This document shows positions 45,033-55,379 of a stretch of DNA of 64,000 bases, one piece after another; positions within the stretch are counted from its first letter, which is position 1; every line of letters begins with the position of its first letter. Source of the DNA: Paracoccaceae bacterium (GTDB lineage Bacteria > Pseudomonadota > Alphaproteobacteria > Rhodobacterales > Rhodobacteraceae); contig JAFGTV010000038.1 in NCBI GenBank assembly GCA_016938875.1, positions 1 to 64,000 of the forward strand, in the 5' to 3' direction. The position numbers and the translations under genes are program-made. The notes under the pieces were generated by a model. The model searched no databases, was not told the origin of the DNA, and worked only from the letters and a program-made list of their open reading frames with translations.

Positions 45033-46580
45033 ATGTCAGACCTGATCGAAGAGGACGGCCCCGGCCCGAACGCTCCCGAATTCACCGTTTCGGAAATTTC
45101 GGGGGCGGTGAAACGCACCGTCGAGGGGGCGTTCACCCATATCCGCGTGCGCGGCGAGGTGGGGCGCGTCAGCCGGCCGCGTTCGGGTCACATCTATCTG
45201 GATCTCAAGGATGATCGCAACGTGCTTGCCAGCGTGATCTGGAAGGGGGTGGCGGGCCGTCTGGCCACCCAGCCCGAGGAAGGGATGGAGGTGGTCGCCA
45301 CCGGGCGGCTGACAACGTTTGGCGGGCAGTCGCGTTACCAGATGGTGATCGAGGATATCGCCCCGGCAGGCGTCGGCGCGCTGATGGCGATGCTGGAAAA
45401 GCGCAAGGCTGCGCTGGCCGCAGAGGGTCTGTTCGCGCCCGAGCGCAAGCGCGCCTTGCCCTATCTGCCAGAGGTGATCGGCGTTGTGACCTCGCCCTCG
45501 GGGGCGGTGATCCGCGACATCCTGCACCGGCTGCGCGACCGTTTCCCGCGCAAGGTGCTGATCTGGCCGGTGGCGGTGCAGGGGGCCAATTGCGCCCCCG
45601 AGGTGGCCCGCGCGATCCGCGGCTTCAACGCGCTGCAACCGGGCGGCGCGCTGCCCCGGCCCGACCTGCTGATCGTGGCGCGTGGCGGTGGCAGCCTGGA
45701 GGATCTGTGGGGCTTCAACGAAGAGATCGTGGTGCGTGCGGCGGCCGAATCGCAGATCCCGCTGATTTCCGCGGTGGGCCACGAAACCGACACCACGCTG
45801 ATCGACTTTGCCGCCGATCGCCGCGCGCCCACCCCCACCGCCGCCGCCGAGATGGCGGTGCCGGTGCGGCTGGACCTGCTGGCCTGGCTGGACGGGCAAG
45901 AGGCGCGCCGGTCGGGCGCGATGGTGCGTGGGCTATCCCAGCGTCGCCAACGTCTGGCCGATCTGTCGCGCGCGCTGCCCCGGCCCGAAACCCTGGTGCA
46001 ATTCGCCGCCCAACGGCTGGATCGCGCCTCGGACCGGCTGCCCGCCGCGCTGCGTGCGCGGGTGTCGCGCGAACGGCTGCGCCTGTCCGAGGCCGCCGCC
46101 GCGCTGCGCCCGGCCACCCTGCGCCGCCGCCTGGCCGAGGAACGCCGCCGCCTGGACGACCGCGCGGACCGGGTTGCGCCTGCGCTGGACCGGTTGCTGC
46201 GCCAGCGTCGCCGCGACCTGGCGACCTGCGCCGCGCGGATCCGCCCCGAGGCGCTGTCGCGCGAGATCGACGCCCGGCGCCGCGCGCTGGCACTGTTGGA
46301 CCGGCGGCTGGTCAGCGCGCTGCGGGCCGATCTGGACCGGCGCCAGGCCCGGCTGGAGGGGTTGGAGCGCATGCGCCAGGGGCTGAGCTATCAAGAGACC
46401 CTGCGCCGGGGCTATGCGGTCGTGCGCGCGGGCCCGACGGTGATCACCACCCGCGCCGCCGCCGAACGCGCCGGCGCGCTGGAGATCGAGTTCCAGGATG
46501 GCCGCCTGGCCGTCGGCGGACGCCCGGCCCCGCGCGGGCGCAAGACCGACGAGCCGCCAGGGCAGGGCAATCTGTTCTAG
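45033..46580 (+). CDS. xseA: Exodeoxyribonuclease VII large subunit
   Basis: The 515-residue protein has an N-terminal OB fold (about residues 20-115, including HIRVRGEVGRVSRPRSGHIY). The XseA catalytic region follows with GVVTSPSGAVIRDILHRL, VARGGGSLEDLWGFNEE and SAVGHETDTTLIDFAADRRA. Residues 285-450 are a long Arg-rich coiled coil, typical of the family. With XseB it degrades single-stranded DNA to oligonucleotides. xseB is not adjacent. Confidence 0.96.
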   Translation: MSDLIEEDGPGPNAPEFTVSEISGAVKRTVEGAFTHIRVRGEVGRVSRPRSGHIYLDLKDDRNVLASVIWKGVAGRLATQPEEGMEVVATGRLTTFGGQSRYQMVIEDIAPAGVGALMAMLEKRKAALAAEGLFAPERKRALPYLPEVIGVVTSPSGAVIRDILHRLRDRFPRKVLIWPVAVQGANCAPEVARAIRGFNALQPGGALPRPDLLIVARGGGSLEDLWGFNEEIVVRAAAESQIPLISAVGHETDTTLIDFAADRRAPTPTAAAEMAVPVRLDLLAWLDGQEARRSGAMVRGLSQRRQRLADLSRALPRPETLVQFAAQRLDRASDRLPAALRARVSRERLRLSEAAAALRPATLRRRLAEERRRLDDRADRVAPALDRLLRQRRRDLATCAARIRPEALSREIDARRRALALLDRRLVSALRADLDRRQARLEGLERMRQGLSYQETLRRGYAVVRAGPTVITTRAAAERAGALEIEFQDGRLAVGGRPAPRGRKTDEPPGQGNLF

Positions 46581-46606
46581 GCCGGTCCGCGCGCCCCGAT
46601 GTCGGG

Positions 46607-47011
46607 CTAAACGCCCACCTCGGGGCCGGTGCAGATCAGCGGATCGGGGCTTTGGTTCACCTCGATCAACTCGGTCTGTTCGGGATCATTTTCAAAGCGC
46701 GCCATCAACCCGGTCGGCGCGCGGTAAAAGCTCCAGCATTGGGGATCGCCGGGGTCGTGGTCATAGCTGAAACAGATTTGCCCGCCGGCCTCGTACCACA
46801 TGCCCTCAGCGCATTCGCCGTCGAGGAACGTCCAGATCACCTGCCGCCCGGGCAGGTATTGCTCGGCCCCATAGGTCTGACCGCGCATCGCGTAGAACAG
46901 CGTCTTGCCGGTGGCATAGCTCTCGAATTGCGCCGCGGTCATCGGCTCCTCGGCCAGCGCGGGCAGGGCCAATGCAACCAGGATCGTCAGGGCGGTCAGG
47001 GGCTGGCGCAT
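46607..47011 (-). CDS. Secreted protein of unknown function
   Basis: The 134-residue protein has a signal peptide (LTALTILVALALPALA). The mature part includes MTAAQFESYATGKTLFYAMR, then GECAEGMWYEAGGQICFSYD. Four cysteines could form disulfides in the periplasm. Similar short exported proteins are frequent in Rhodobacterales, but I know no function. It is convergent with xseA (26 bases apart) and divergent from ftsY. The ATG at 47011 is fixed by the signal peptide. Confidence 0.75.
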   Translation of the reverse strand: MRQPLTALTILVALALPALAEEPMTAAQFESYATGKTLFYAMRGQTYGAEQYLPGRQVIWTFLDGECAEGMWYEAGGQICFSYDHDPGDPQCWSFYRAPTGLMARFENDPEQTELIEVNQSPDPLICTGPEVGV

Positions 47012-47258
47012 GGGCTCTCCGTCAACTCGTTCACGTTCAATCTGACAGAGCGGGGCGCGCTTGGCCAGTGCGGGATGGGTGCGAATCGGGGCAGGCGAAC
47101 CCGCGCCGGGCAACGGGGTGCGGCGGCGCGCGACATGGGCGCGCGGGGCTGTGCGGTGCACGATGTCAGAGGCGGTGCAGGCCCCGACCCCTTCCATATC
47201 GGGACGTTTGCGCATAGGTCAGGGCAGGGTCCGTTCGCGTGGCCCGGCAGGAGGCGAC

Positions 47259-49271
47259 ATGGCGTTGTTCAGCAAGCTCAGACAAAGGCTGCGGCGGTCA
47301 TCCTCGAAGATCGAGGAGGGCCTGGAGGCAATCGTGCGCGAAGGCGGCGCGGAAGAGGAAATCCTCTTGCCAGAGGCCAAAGCCACGCCCGAACCAGAGG
47401 CCGAAACCGCGCCCGAACCAGAGGTCGCGCCGGCCCCTGAACCCGCCGCCGGTTCCAAGCCCTTGGTGCTGGGCGCGGCCCAGGCGGTCGAGCCTGCGCC
47501 GACCCCGATGCCCGCGCCGCCCGCCCCCCTGCCAGCGATCGCGCCCGAGCCTGACACCCCCGCCTGGACACCCGCGCCCAAACCGGCAGCGCAGCCCGAA
47601 CAGACGCCCGCGCCCGCGCCGACGGCAGACCCCGTGCCGACGCCCGCGCCTGATGTGACGCCGGCGCCTGCCGCCGATCCTCGGCCCGCCGCAGAGACCA
47701 GCCCCGATTGGACCTCCGCGCCAGCGCCCGCGCCCATCCCGGACCCCGAACCGACGCCCGCGGCCGCCCCTGGCTGGGAACCTGCGCCCGCCTGGCCCCC
47801 CGCTGCCGAACCTGCCCCCACGGCAGAGGCCAACACAGGTTGGGAACCCGCACGGGCCTGGCCCCCCGCGCCCGAGGTCGAGGTTCCCCCGGCAGAGGCC
47901 GCGGATACCGCAGATACCGAAAACCAGCCCACCCCCTTGCCCGACACCCCCGCCGGTGCGTCGGTCGCCCCGGACCCCGTTTCCACCAAAGCCCCCGAGC
48001 AGGAGCCGGAACCGGTTGTCGCCGCTGAGCCCGAGCCGCTGCCCGAACCCGAACCGGACCCGCTGCCGGAACCCGAGTCGCTGCCCGAACCCGAACCGGA
48101 CCCGCTGCCCGAACCCGAGCCGGAACCGGAACCGCGACCCGAGCCGGAACCCGCGCCGCGCCCGTCGCCCGAACCGCTCAACGTGCCGCCCGCGCCGCAA
48201 GAGGTGCCGCCCGCGCCGCCGGCCGAATTCCCGCCTGCGCCGGTGGAATTTCCCGCCGATACGCCCACGGAAATGCCGCCCGCAGGCCCGATGGAGATGC
48301 CCTATGACCGCGGCACCTCGCCATTGGCCGCGTTGGAGCAAGGCGCGGTCGAAGAGATCGTCGAGCAGGACGACGCCCCGCGCCGGGGCTTTCTGGGCCG
48401 TATGCTGGGCCGGGGCGAGCGCAAGAAGACCGTCATCCGCCGCGAGTTGGACGACGAGATGCTGGAAAGCCTCGAAGAGTTGCTGATCACCGCCGACATG
48501 GGTGTGGATACCGCCCTGAGGGTGACCGCCAACATGGCCGAGGGCCGGTTCGGCAAGCGGTTGTCGGTCGATGAGATCAAGGAACTGTTGGCCCACGAGA
48601 TCACGCGGATCATGGATCCCGTGGCCCGGCCCATGCCGCTTTATCCCAAGAAACCGCAGGTGGTTCTGGTGGTCGGCGTCAACGGCTCGGGCAAGACCAC
48701 CACGATCGGCAAGCTGGCCAGCCAGTTCCGCGCCGCCGGGAAATCGGTGATCATCGCCGCTGGCGATACCTTCCGCGCGGCGGCGGTGGAACAGTTGCAG
48801 GTCTGGGGCGACCGCGCCGGGGTGCCGGTGATGACCGCCCCCGAGGGCACCGACCCCGCCAGCCTGGCCTTTGACGCCATGGCCCGCGCCGAGGCCGAGG
48901 GAACGGACCTGTTGATGATCGATACCGCCGGGCGGTTGCAGAACCGTCAGGACTTGATGGCCGAGCTGGAAAAGATCGTGCGCGTGATCCGCAAGCGCGA
49001 CGCAACCGCGCCGCATAACACGCTGTTGGTGCTGGACGCGACCACCGGGCAGAACGCGCTGTCCCAGGTCGAGATTTTCCAGAAACTCGCCGATGTCTCG
49101 GGCCTGGTGATGACCAAGCTGGACGGCACCGCCAAGGGCGGCGTGCTGGTGGCGCTGGCTGACAAGTTCGGCCTGCCGATCCATGCCATCGGCGTGGGCG
49201 AGCAGATCGACGACCTGGCCCCGTTCGAGCCGCGCGATTTCGCCAACGCATTGGCGGGCCTCGATGCGTGA
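47259..49271 (+). CDS. ftsY: Signal recognition particle receptor FtsY
   Basis: The 670-residue SRP receptor guides ribosomes with SRP to the membrane. A basic N-terminus ([20 protein letters not shown]) leads into an unusually long Pro/Glu-rich region, about residues 40-345. The N and G domains follow. G motifs are [38 protein letters not shown] and [10 protein letters not shown]. The last ~300 residues are the standard NG unit; only the acidic part is expanded. The ATG at 47259 follows GGAGGCGAC; a frame opening at 47061 is spurious. Confidence 0.96.
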   Translation: MALFSKLRQRLRRSSSKIEEGLEAIVREGGAEEEILLPEAKATPEPEAETAPEPEVAPAPEPAAGSKPLVLGAAQAVEPAPTPMPAPPAPLPAIAPEPDTPAWTPAPKPAAQPEQTPAPAPTADPVPTPAPDVTPAPAADPRPAAETSPDWTSAPAPAPIPDPEPTPAAAPGWEPAPAWPPAAEPAPTAEANTGWEPARAWPPAPEVEVPPAEAADTADTENQPTPLPDTPAGASVAPDPVSTKAPEQEPEPVVAAEPEPLPEPEPDPLPEPESLPEPEPDPLPEPEPEPEPRPEPEPAPRPSPEPLNVPPAPQEVPPAPPAEFPPAPVEFPADTPTEMPPAGPMEMPYDRGTSPLAALEQGAVEEIVEQDDAPRRGFLGRMLGRGERKKTVIRRELDDEMLESLEELLITADMGVDTALRVTANMAEGRFGKRLSVDEIKELLAHEITRIMDPVARPMPLYPKKPQVVLVVGVNGSGKTTTIGKLASQFRAAGKSVIIAAGDTFRAAAVEQLQVWGDRAGVPVMTAPEGTDPASLAFDAMARAEAEGTDLLMIDTAGRLQNRQDLMAELEKIVRVIRKRDATAPHNTLLVLDATTGQNALSQVEIFQKLADVSGLVMTKLDGTAKGGVLVALADKFGLPIHAIGVGEQIDDLAPFEPRDFANALAGLDA

Positions 49272-49301
49272 CGAGATGCGGCCCGACGCGGGGCGCGGGG
49301 A

Positions 49302-50207
49302 ATGACTGACTGGTTGGCCGGGATCGAGGGCACCGAGGCTGGGCATCACCTGGCGCTGGCGCTGGCGCTGATGGCGGCGTTTCTGCACGCGGTCTTTGGC
49401 GCGCTGCAAAAGGGGCGGCATGACCCCTGGCTGTCGCGCGGGGCGATTGATCTGTCCTATGGGCTGATGGCGGCCCCTGTGGCGCTTTTCGTGGTGCCCT
49501 GGCCCGAGCCGCACATGTGGCCGATCTTCGTCACCGTGTTCTTCATCCACCTGGGCTATAAGCTGGCGCAGGGCTATACCTATTCCAAGGGCGCCTATAC
49601 GGTGGTCTACCCCGTGGTGCGCGGCACCGGGCCGCTGTTCACGGTGATCGGCGCGGGGCTGTTGTTCGGCGAGGTCTTTACCGTCACGCAATGGGCCGGG
49701 GTCGGGGTATTGCTGGCCGGGATTTTCGGGCTGGCGGTGTATAACCTGATCCACTGGCAACTGGATCGCGATACGCTGAAACCGGCGCTGGCGCTGGCGG
49801 TGCTGACCGGCGGGTTCGTGGCGCTGTACACCACCTATGACGCCTATGGCATCCGCGCCACGGCCAATCCGTTCACCTTTCTGGCGTGGTTCTTTTTCAT
49901 CGACGGGCTGACGGTCATGCCGTGGATCGCGGCCCTGCGCTGGCGCGCGATGGCGCAGCGCCCGACGCCCGGGCCGCTGATGCTGCGCGGGGTGGCCGGC
50001 GGGCTGGTGGCGTTTCTCAGCTTTGGGGCGGTCATGATGGCGACCCGGCTGGACAAGGTGGGCGAGGCGGCGGTGCTGCGCGAAACCTCGACGGTGTTTG
50101 CGGCGGTGATCGGCTGGCTGGTGCTGGGCGAAACCGTGGGGCCGCGGCGCGCGGCGCTGATGGCGCTGATTGCCGCCGGGGCCGTCATCGTGGAAATGGG
50201 AGGCTAG
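49302..50207 (+). CDS. EamA/DMT family transporter
   Basis: The 301-residue membrane protein has about ten helices in two EamA repeats. It begins with HHLALALALMAAFLHAVFGA and ends with GPRRAALMALIAAGAVIVEM. Members export or import small metabolites such as amino acids or nucleosides; the substrate is unknown. It lies between ftsY (30 bases) and ispZ (8 bases), so the three genes are probably one transcription unit. Confidence 0.9.
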   Translation: MTDWLAGIEGTEAGHHLALALALMAAFLHAVFGALQKGRHDPWLSRGAIDLSYGLMAAPVALFVVPWPEPHMWPIFVTVFFIHLGYKLAQGYTYSKGAYTVVYPVVRGTGPLFTVIGAGLLFGEVFTVTQWAGVGVLLAGIFGLAVYNLIHWQLDRDTLKPALALAVLTGGFVALYTTYDAYGIRATANPFTFLAWFFFIDGLTVMPWIAALRWRAMAQRPTPGPLMLRGVAGGLVAFLSFGAVMMATRLDKVGEAAVLRETSTVFAAVIGWLVLGETVGPRRAALMALIAAGAVIVEMGG

Positions 50208-50215
50208 GGGGTATC

Positions 50216-50836
50216 ATGGCCGAGAGAAAACCGATCAATCCGATCCTGAAGCTGGCGCTGGAAATGGGCCCGATCGTGGTCTTTTTCATTGCCTATATCC
50301 GGCTACGCGAGCAGGTCTTTACCATCGCGGGGACCGAGTATGACGGGTTCGTGCTGGCCACGGCGGGGTTCATCCCGTTGATCCTGATCACGACCGGCAT
50401 CCTGTGGGCCCTGACCGGGCATGTCTCGAAGATGCAGATCGCCACGGCGGCCTTGGTGGTGGTGTTCGGCGGGCTGACCGTCTGGCTGAACGACGACCGC
50501 TTTTTCAAGATGAAGCCGACGATGATCTACGCGCTGTTTGCCGGGGTGCTGGGGGCCGGGCTGCTCAGGGGGCAGTCCTATCTGCAATTCGTGATGGAAG
50601 AGATGATGCCGCTGGAACAGCGCGGCTGGATGATCCTGACCCGGCGATTGATGTTCTTTTTCATCGGCCTGGCGGTGCTGAACGAGGTGATCTGGCGCAC
50701 GATGTCCACGGATATGTGGGTGAATTTCAAGACTTTCGGCCTGACCATCGCGATCTTTGCGTTTTTCCTGAGCCAGAGCCGACTGTTCCAGAAATACGCC
50801 ATCGAACAGCCCGACCAGGAAACGGACGGGAATTAG
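50216..50836 (+). CDS. ispZ: Inner membrane-spanning protein, septation protein A family
   Basis: The 206-residue protein has five or six helices and the YciB/IspZ motif KPTMIYALFAGVLGAGLLRG. It starts with the typical KLALEMGPIVVFFIAY. Loss of this protein affects septation and envelope integrity in some bacteria; the biochemical activity is unsettled. The ATG at 50216 lies eight bases after the EamA gene stop. The tail after it holds the second copy of the intergenic repeat. Confidence 0.93.
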   Translation: MAERKPINPILKLALEMGPIVVFFIAYIRLREQVFTIAGTEYDGFVLATAGFIPLILITTGILWALTGHVSKMQIATAALVVVFGGLTVWLNDDRFFKMKPTMIYALFAGVLGAGLLRGQSYLQFVMEEMMPLEQRGWMILTRRLMFFFIGLAVLNEVIWRTMSTDMWVNFKTFGLTIAIFAFFLSQSRLFQKYAIEQPDQETDGN

Positions 50837-50872
50837 CGGCGCGCCCCTTGGCGAGGGGCCGGGGCAGGGAGC

Positions 50873-50921
50873 AGGGGGCGCTGCCCCCCGCACCCCCCGG
50901 GATATTTGGGACCAGAAGAAG
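50873..50921 (+). repeat. Dispersed intergenic repeat, copy B
   Basis: GGGGGC-GCT-GCCCCC hairpin (50874-50888), followed by CACCCCCCGGGATATTTGG and GACCAGAAGAAG. It aligns with copy A at 43602-43673 in the hairpin and the GGATATTT/GGACCAGAAGAAG core. It also lies between convergent genes (ispZ and the 50976 gene). Confidence 0.7.
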
Positions 50922-50975
50922 AGAACGGCCGGGCAGGCATTGCGGGCGCGGCGTGGAGGATGCCGCCACGCGCTG

Positions 50976-51377
50976 CTACGGCTTGCCCAGTTGTTCGGCC
51001 TTTTTGCGCACCAGGACGGTGCGCAGATCATGCATCGCCAGCAGCAGCGCATCGGTCACGGTTTCCAGATCCTCGTCGCTGGCGCGGGTCTGGGCCCATT
51101 GGGTGGTCAGGTTCAGGTGATCGATCGTGCGCAGGATGTCGTCCACCTCGCGCTCGGCCAGCACGGCGCGGCGATCGGCGATCCAGTCGTCGATCACCGC
51201 GCGGTCCTCGTCGCTGAGGGTGCGGTCGCCATGGGGTTTGACGTCGCCGTTCTTGACGTTGACGACGGCGATCTGGACCATTTCGATGCGCCGCTGCCGG
51301 TTCTCGGTGTCCAGGCGAAAGACCAGCGCCCCGTTCTCGCGGGTGCGAAAGTAGTAGTCGGGCAGGTCATTGGCCAT
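50976..51377 (-). CDS. Conserved cytosolic protein of unknown function
   Basis: The 133-residue protein begins MANDLPDYYFRTRENGALVF, a beta-rich start. It continues into a charged helical C-terminal half (DLETVTDALLLAMHDLRTVL). No signal peptide, membrane helix or metal motif is seen. I recall similar short proteins in Rhodobacterales genomes but no function. It lies downstream of the aminotransferase gene by 15 bases and is probably cotranscribed. Confidence 0.75.
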   Translation of the reverse strand: MANDLPDYYFRTRENGALVFRLDTENRQRRIEMVQIAVVNVKNGDVKPHGDRTLSDEDRAVIDDWIADRRAVLAEREVDDILRTIDHLNLTTQWAQTRASDEDLETVTDALLLAMHDLRTVLVRKKAEQLGKP

Positions 51378-51392
51378 GGGGATCTCCGGCCC

Positions 51393-52628
<1,236 letters not shown>

Positions 52629-52682
52629 TCATAGGGTGCGACAGAAACCCGTTCAAGCGGCTTTGCCCGAAAGGCCCCCCAG

Positions 52683-53093
52683 ATGAGCGACAGCAAAGAT
52701 ACCGACACCGGATCCGACTGGTATTCCGAGGAGGCCGCCACCTTTGGCGATCGCGTCACCGGCGCACGAGAGGCACTGGGCATGACCCGGACCGAGCTGG
52801 CCAAGCGGCTGGGCGTCAAGCTCAAGACCATTCGCGAATGGGAGGACGACCTGGCCGACCCGCGCGCGAACAAGTTGCAGATGCTGGCGGGCGTGCTGAA
52901 CGTGTCGATGATGTGGCTGCTGAATGGTCATGGCGACGGGCTGGACGCCCCCTCGGACGAGGCGGCGATTCCGGGCGATGTGCGCGCCATCCTGACCGAG
53001 ATCCGCCAGGTGAAATCGGAAATGGGGCGGCTGTCGGACCGGCTGGGTATCTTGGAAAAGCGGCTGCGCACAGCCCTCAAGGAGCATGGCTGA
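52683..53093 (+). CDS. XRE-family helix-turn-helix protein
   Basis: The 136-residue protein has an HTH_XRE domain at residues 20-80 (GDRVTGAREALGMTRTELAK; RLGVKLKTIREWEDDLADPR). A short coiled-coil-like C-terminus follows (LTEIRQVKSEMGRLSDRLGI). It is probably a small DNA-binding regulator. It is divergent from the aminotransferase gene with 87 bases between, and its stop lies just before the sdhE start, so the two are cotranscribed. Confidence 0.86.
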   Translation: MSDSKDTDTGSDWYSEEAATFGDRVTGAREALGMTRTELAKRLGVKLKTIREWEDDLADPRANKLQMLAGVLNVSMMWLLNGHGDGLDAPSDEAAIPGDVRAILTEIRQVKSEMGRLSDRLGILEKRLRTALKEHG

Positions 53094-53095
53094 GC

Positions 53096-53368
53096 ATGGC
53101 CGAGCCGATGAACGAGACGATCGAATCGCAGCGCAAGCGGATGCATATTCGCGCCTGGCGCCGCGGCACCAAGGAGATGGACCTGATCCTGGGCGGCTAT
53201 GCCGACAGCTATCTGGCGGGGATGGACGCCGATGCGTTGGCCGCGTTCGACGCGCTCTTGGCCCAGGACGACCACGACCTTTATCAATGGGTCACAGGCC
53301 AGGTGGCACCGCCCGCGCGCTTTGCCACGCTGGTGGGGCGGCTGGCGGATCGGCAGGCCGGGCGCTAG
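53096..53368 (+). CDS. sdhE: Succinate dehydrogenase assembly factor 2 family protein
   Basis: The 90-residue protein has the SdhE/SDHAF2 signature RGTKEMDLILGGYAD, including the RGxxE motif used to help FAD attach to the flavoprotein subunit. The core HIRAWRRGTKEMDLI and the acidic LLAQDDHDLYQWV match the family. It starts two bases after the XRE gene stop. A later in-frame ATG (53108) is also possible. Confidence 0.9.
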   Translation: MAEPMNETIESQRKRMHIRAWRRGTKEMDLILGGYADSYLAGMDADALAAFDALLAQDDHDLYQWVTGQVAPPARFATLVGRLADRQAGR

Positions 53369-53457
53369 TCCGCGACCAAGGTTTTTCGCAGTTTTAACCG
53401 ATTATTGGGGACTTGTTTCTTATTGCTGGCTGGGAACAGCGAACGGCGGAGTAAGAG

Positions 53458-53952
53458 ATGAGTATCCATTCCCCCCTTGCGGCCGGCCAGTCGGGTGTCA
53501 TGGACGATTACCTTGAGGCGCTGTCGCTGGTCGAGCGGCTGCACAGGCTGCTGCTGGATGTCATCAAGGATGAGTTCGAGCGCCTCGGCCTGTTGGAGTT
53601 GAACGCGGTGCAGGCGCTGTTGCTGTTCAACATCGGCGATAACGAGGTGACGGCGGGTGAGTTGAAAAGCCGCGGCTATTACCAAGGCTCGAACGTGTCC
53701 TACAACCTGAAGAAGCTGGTGGAAAAGGGCTATATGCACCATCAGCGCTGCGAGATCGACCGCCGCGCGGTGCGGGTGCGCCTGACCCAAAAGGGGCGCA
53801 TGATCCGCGATGCGGTGGGTGCACTTTTCGTGCGCCATGCCGAGGGGTTGACCGCGCGCGGCGTCGTCGGACCCGACGGGCTGGAGGAGATCACCACCGC
53901 GCTGAAGCGGATGGAGCGCTATTGGTCCGACCAGATCCGCTATATCTATTGA
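53458..53952 (+). CDS. ldtR: MarR-type winged-helix regulator, LdtR-like
   Basis: The 164-residue protein has a winged helix-turn-helix: LNAVQALLLFNIGDNEVTAG, then ELKSRGYYQGSNVSYNLKKL, then the wing around HHQRCEIDRRAVRVRLTQKG. This matches LdtR, a MarR-family regulator known in Liberibacter and rhizobia to control an L,D-transpeptidase and stress traits. Its targets here are not visible; no transpeptidase gene lies next to it. It converges with two DUF1194 genes and overlaps the end of one by seven bases. Confidence 0.85.
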   Translation: MSIHSPLAAGQSGVMDDYLEALSLVERLHRLLLDVIKDEFERLGLLELNAVQALLLFNIGDNEVTAGELKSRGYYQGSNVSYNLKKLVEKGYMHHQRCEIDRRAVRVRLTQKGRMIRDAVGALFVRHAEGLTARGVVGPDGLEEITTALKRMERYWSDQIRYIY

Positions 53953-54665
53953 GCGGGGCCGGGCGCATCCGCGCGGCCGACCACCAGGGTCTGCATTTCG
54001 CGCAAGAGCTTGCGCACCATGGCCGCCTCGAAATCCTGAAAGCCCAAGGCGGTCTCGACAAAGGCGTCCGGCCCGCGGATCACCTCGGCCCGGAAATAGG
54101 TGGTCAGTTCGGGCAGGTCGGCCTCGGCGTGATCCATCCGTGCCGCCGGGTCCAGCCCGATCACCAGCGCGTTCACGGTGATCGCCCCTTGCGGCACCTC
54201 GCGTGGGCGCGGCCCCTCGTTCGACGGGCCGTCGCCGGTCAGATCCAGCGTGTGGCGCCAACACTCCGTCCGTTCGGCCAACAGCTGATCGCCCCGGATC
54301 AGCGCCGCACCCAGGGCGGTGGTCTGGCTGGCCGGTTGCCGGGTCGTGGTGCGCAGCCGCGCCGTCACCTCGGCCAGGGCCGCGGGGCCGTCCATCATCC
54401 GCCAGGGCAGGATCACCCGCTGGTCGCCCGCGCCGCTCCACTCATAAACCGCCAGCGCGACGGGGGCCGATGGCATCTGCATCAGTGCGCCCACCACATC
54501 GGGATGACCCAGCGCACCGGCCAACCCGTCCAGTTGCAGCCGGTATTCCCGCGCATCGACAGAGCCCGAGACATCCAGCCCGATGGCCAGCGCCTGCCGA
54601 CAGCCCTGGGCGTGCGCCCCGTGCGCCCCCGCCAACAGCACCAGCACCAGCAAAACCACCCGCAT
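53946..54665 (-). CDS. Secreted DUF1194 protein (von Willebrand A-like), paralogue 1
   Basis: The 239-residue protein has a signal peptide (MRVVLLVLVLLAGAHGAHA). It begins with a MIDAS-like motif, LAIGLDVSGSVDAREY, as in von Willebrand A domains that bind divalent metal. Further DUF1194 features are LAVYEWSGAGDQRVILPWR and DLTGDGPSNEGPRP. The function is unknown; export and the MIDAS motif suggest protein binding in the periplasm. A close relative lies three bases upstream. The gene ends inside the convergent ldtR. Confidence 0.85.
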   Translation of the reverse strand: MRVVLLVLVLLAGAHGAHAQGCRQALAIGLDVSGSVDAREYRLQLDGLAGALGHPDVVGALMQMPSAPVALAVYEWSGAGDQRVILPWRMMDGPAALAEVTARLRTTTRQPASQTTALGAALIRGDQLLAERTECWRHTLDLTGDGPSNEGPRPREVPQGAITVNALVIGLDPAARMDHAEADLPELTTYFRAEVIRGPDAFVETALGFQDFEAAMVRKLLREMQTLVVGRADAPGPAQ

Positions 54666-54668
54666 CCC

Positions 54669-55379
54669 CTAGCCCCCGCCGGGCAGCACGGGGGTGCCAC
54701 CATAGACCCGCGCGGCCAGCTCGCGCTGTAACTTGCGCTGCATGGCGCGCTCAAAATCCGCGAAGTCGCTTGCGGTTTCGACAAAAGCGCCGGGGCCGCG
54801 GATCACCTCGTCGCGGTAAAAGGCAAAGACCTCTGCATCGTTATCGGTCGCCCCGCCGATGGCCAGCCCGTTCACCGTGATGCCCTTGAACGGAAAGTTG
54901 CGATAGGCCAGCTCTGGCCCGAATCCGTCGTTGTTGACCCCGTCGCCCGAGATATCCAGCGTGCGATACAGGCAATCGGGCGCATCCTGAAACAGCCGCG
55001 CCCCATATCCCAACCCATAGCCCATCGCGGTTGGAAACTCGGCATAGCTGCGCTGTGATCGGGCGATCCGCTCGGCTGCGGCCAGGATCGCCGCCGCGCT
55101 GTCCAACAGCTGCCAGTCCAGCACCATGTCCTGCTGATACCGCCCGCTCCATTCATAGACCGCCAGGGCCACGGGGGCCTCGGGGGTGGCAAGGATCTCG
55201 GCCTGGACCTCGGGCGCGATCAGCGCGGCGGCCAGGCCCGCGCGTTGCAGCGCATCCTCGGCCGGGTTGACCGAGGACGAAATATCCAGCGCCAACAGCA
55301 GCGCCAGCCGACAGGCCGCCCCGGCGGGGGCCGCCGTCAGCAGCGCCCCCACGATCAGGGCCGCACCCAGCCTTACCAA
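54669..55379 (-). CDS. Secreted DUF1194 protein (von Willebrand A-like), paralogue 2
   Basis: The 236-residue protein has a signal peptide (GAALIVGALLTAAPAGAA) and the MIDAS-like LLLALDISSSVNPAEDALQ. It shares LAVYEWSGRYQQDMVLDW and DISGDGVNNDGFGPELAYR with the paralogue downstream, so the pair arose by tandem duplication. The two genes are three bases apart and probably cotranscribed after the glyoxalase gene, whose stop overlaps this start by seven bases. Confidence 0.86.
   Translation of the reverse strand: MVRLGAALIVGALLTAAPAGAACRLALLLALDISSSVNPAEDALQRAGLAAALIAPEVQAEILATPEAPVALAVYEWSGRYQQDMVLDWQLLDSAAAILAAAERIARSQRSYAEFPTAMGYGLGYGARLFQDAPDCLYRTLDISGDGVNNDGFGPELAYRNFPFKGITVNGLAIGGATDNDAEVFAFYRDEVIRGPGAFVETASDFADFERAMQRKLQRELAARVYGGTPVLPGGG

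Noticed and set aside
47298-49760. Minus-strand open frame of 820 codons opposite ftsY
   Set aside because: Gly/Arg-rich shadow of the Pro/Glu-rich FtsY region and NG domain.
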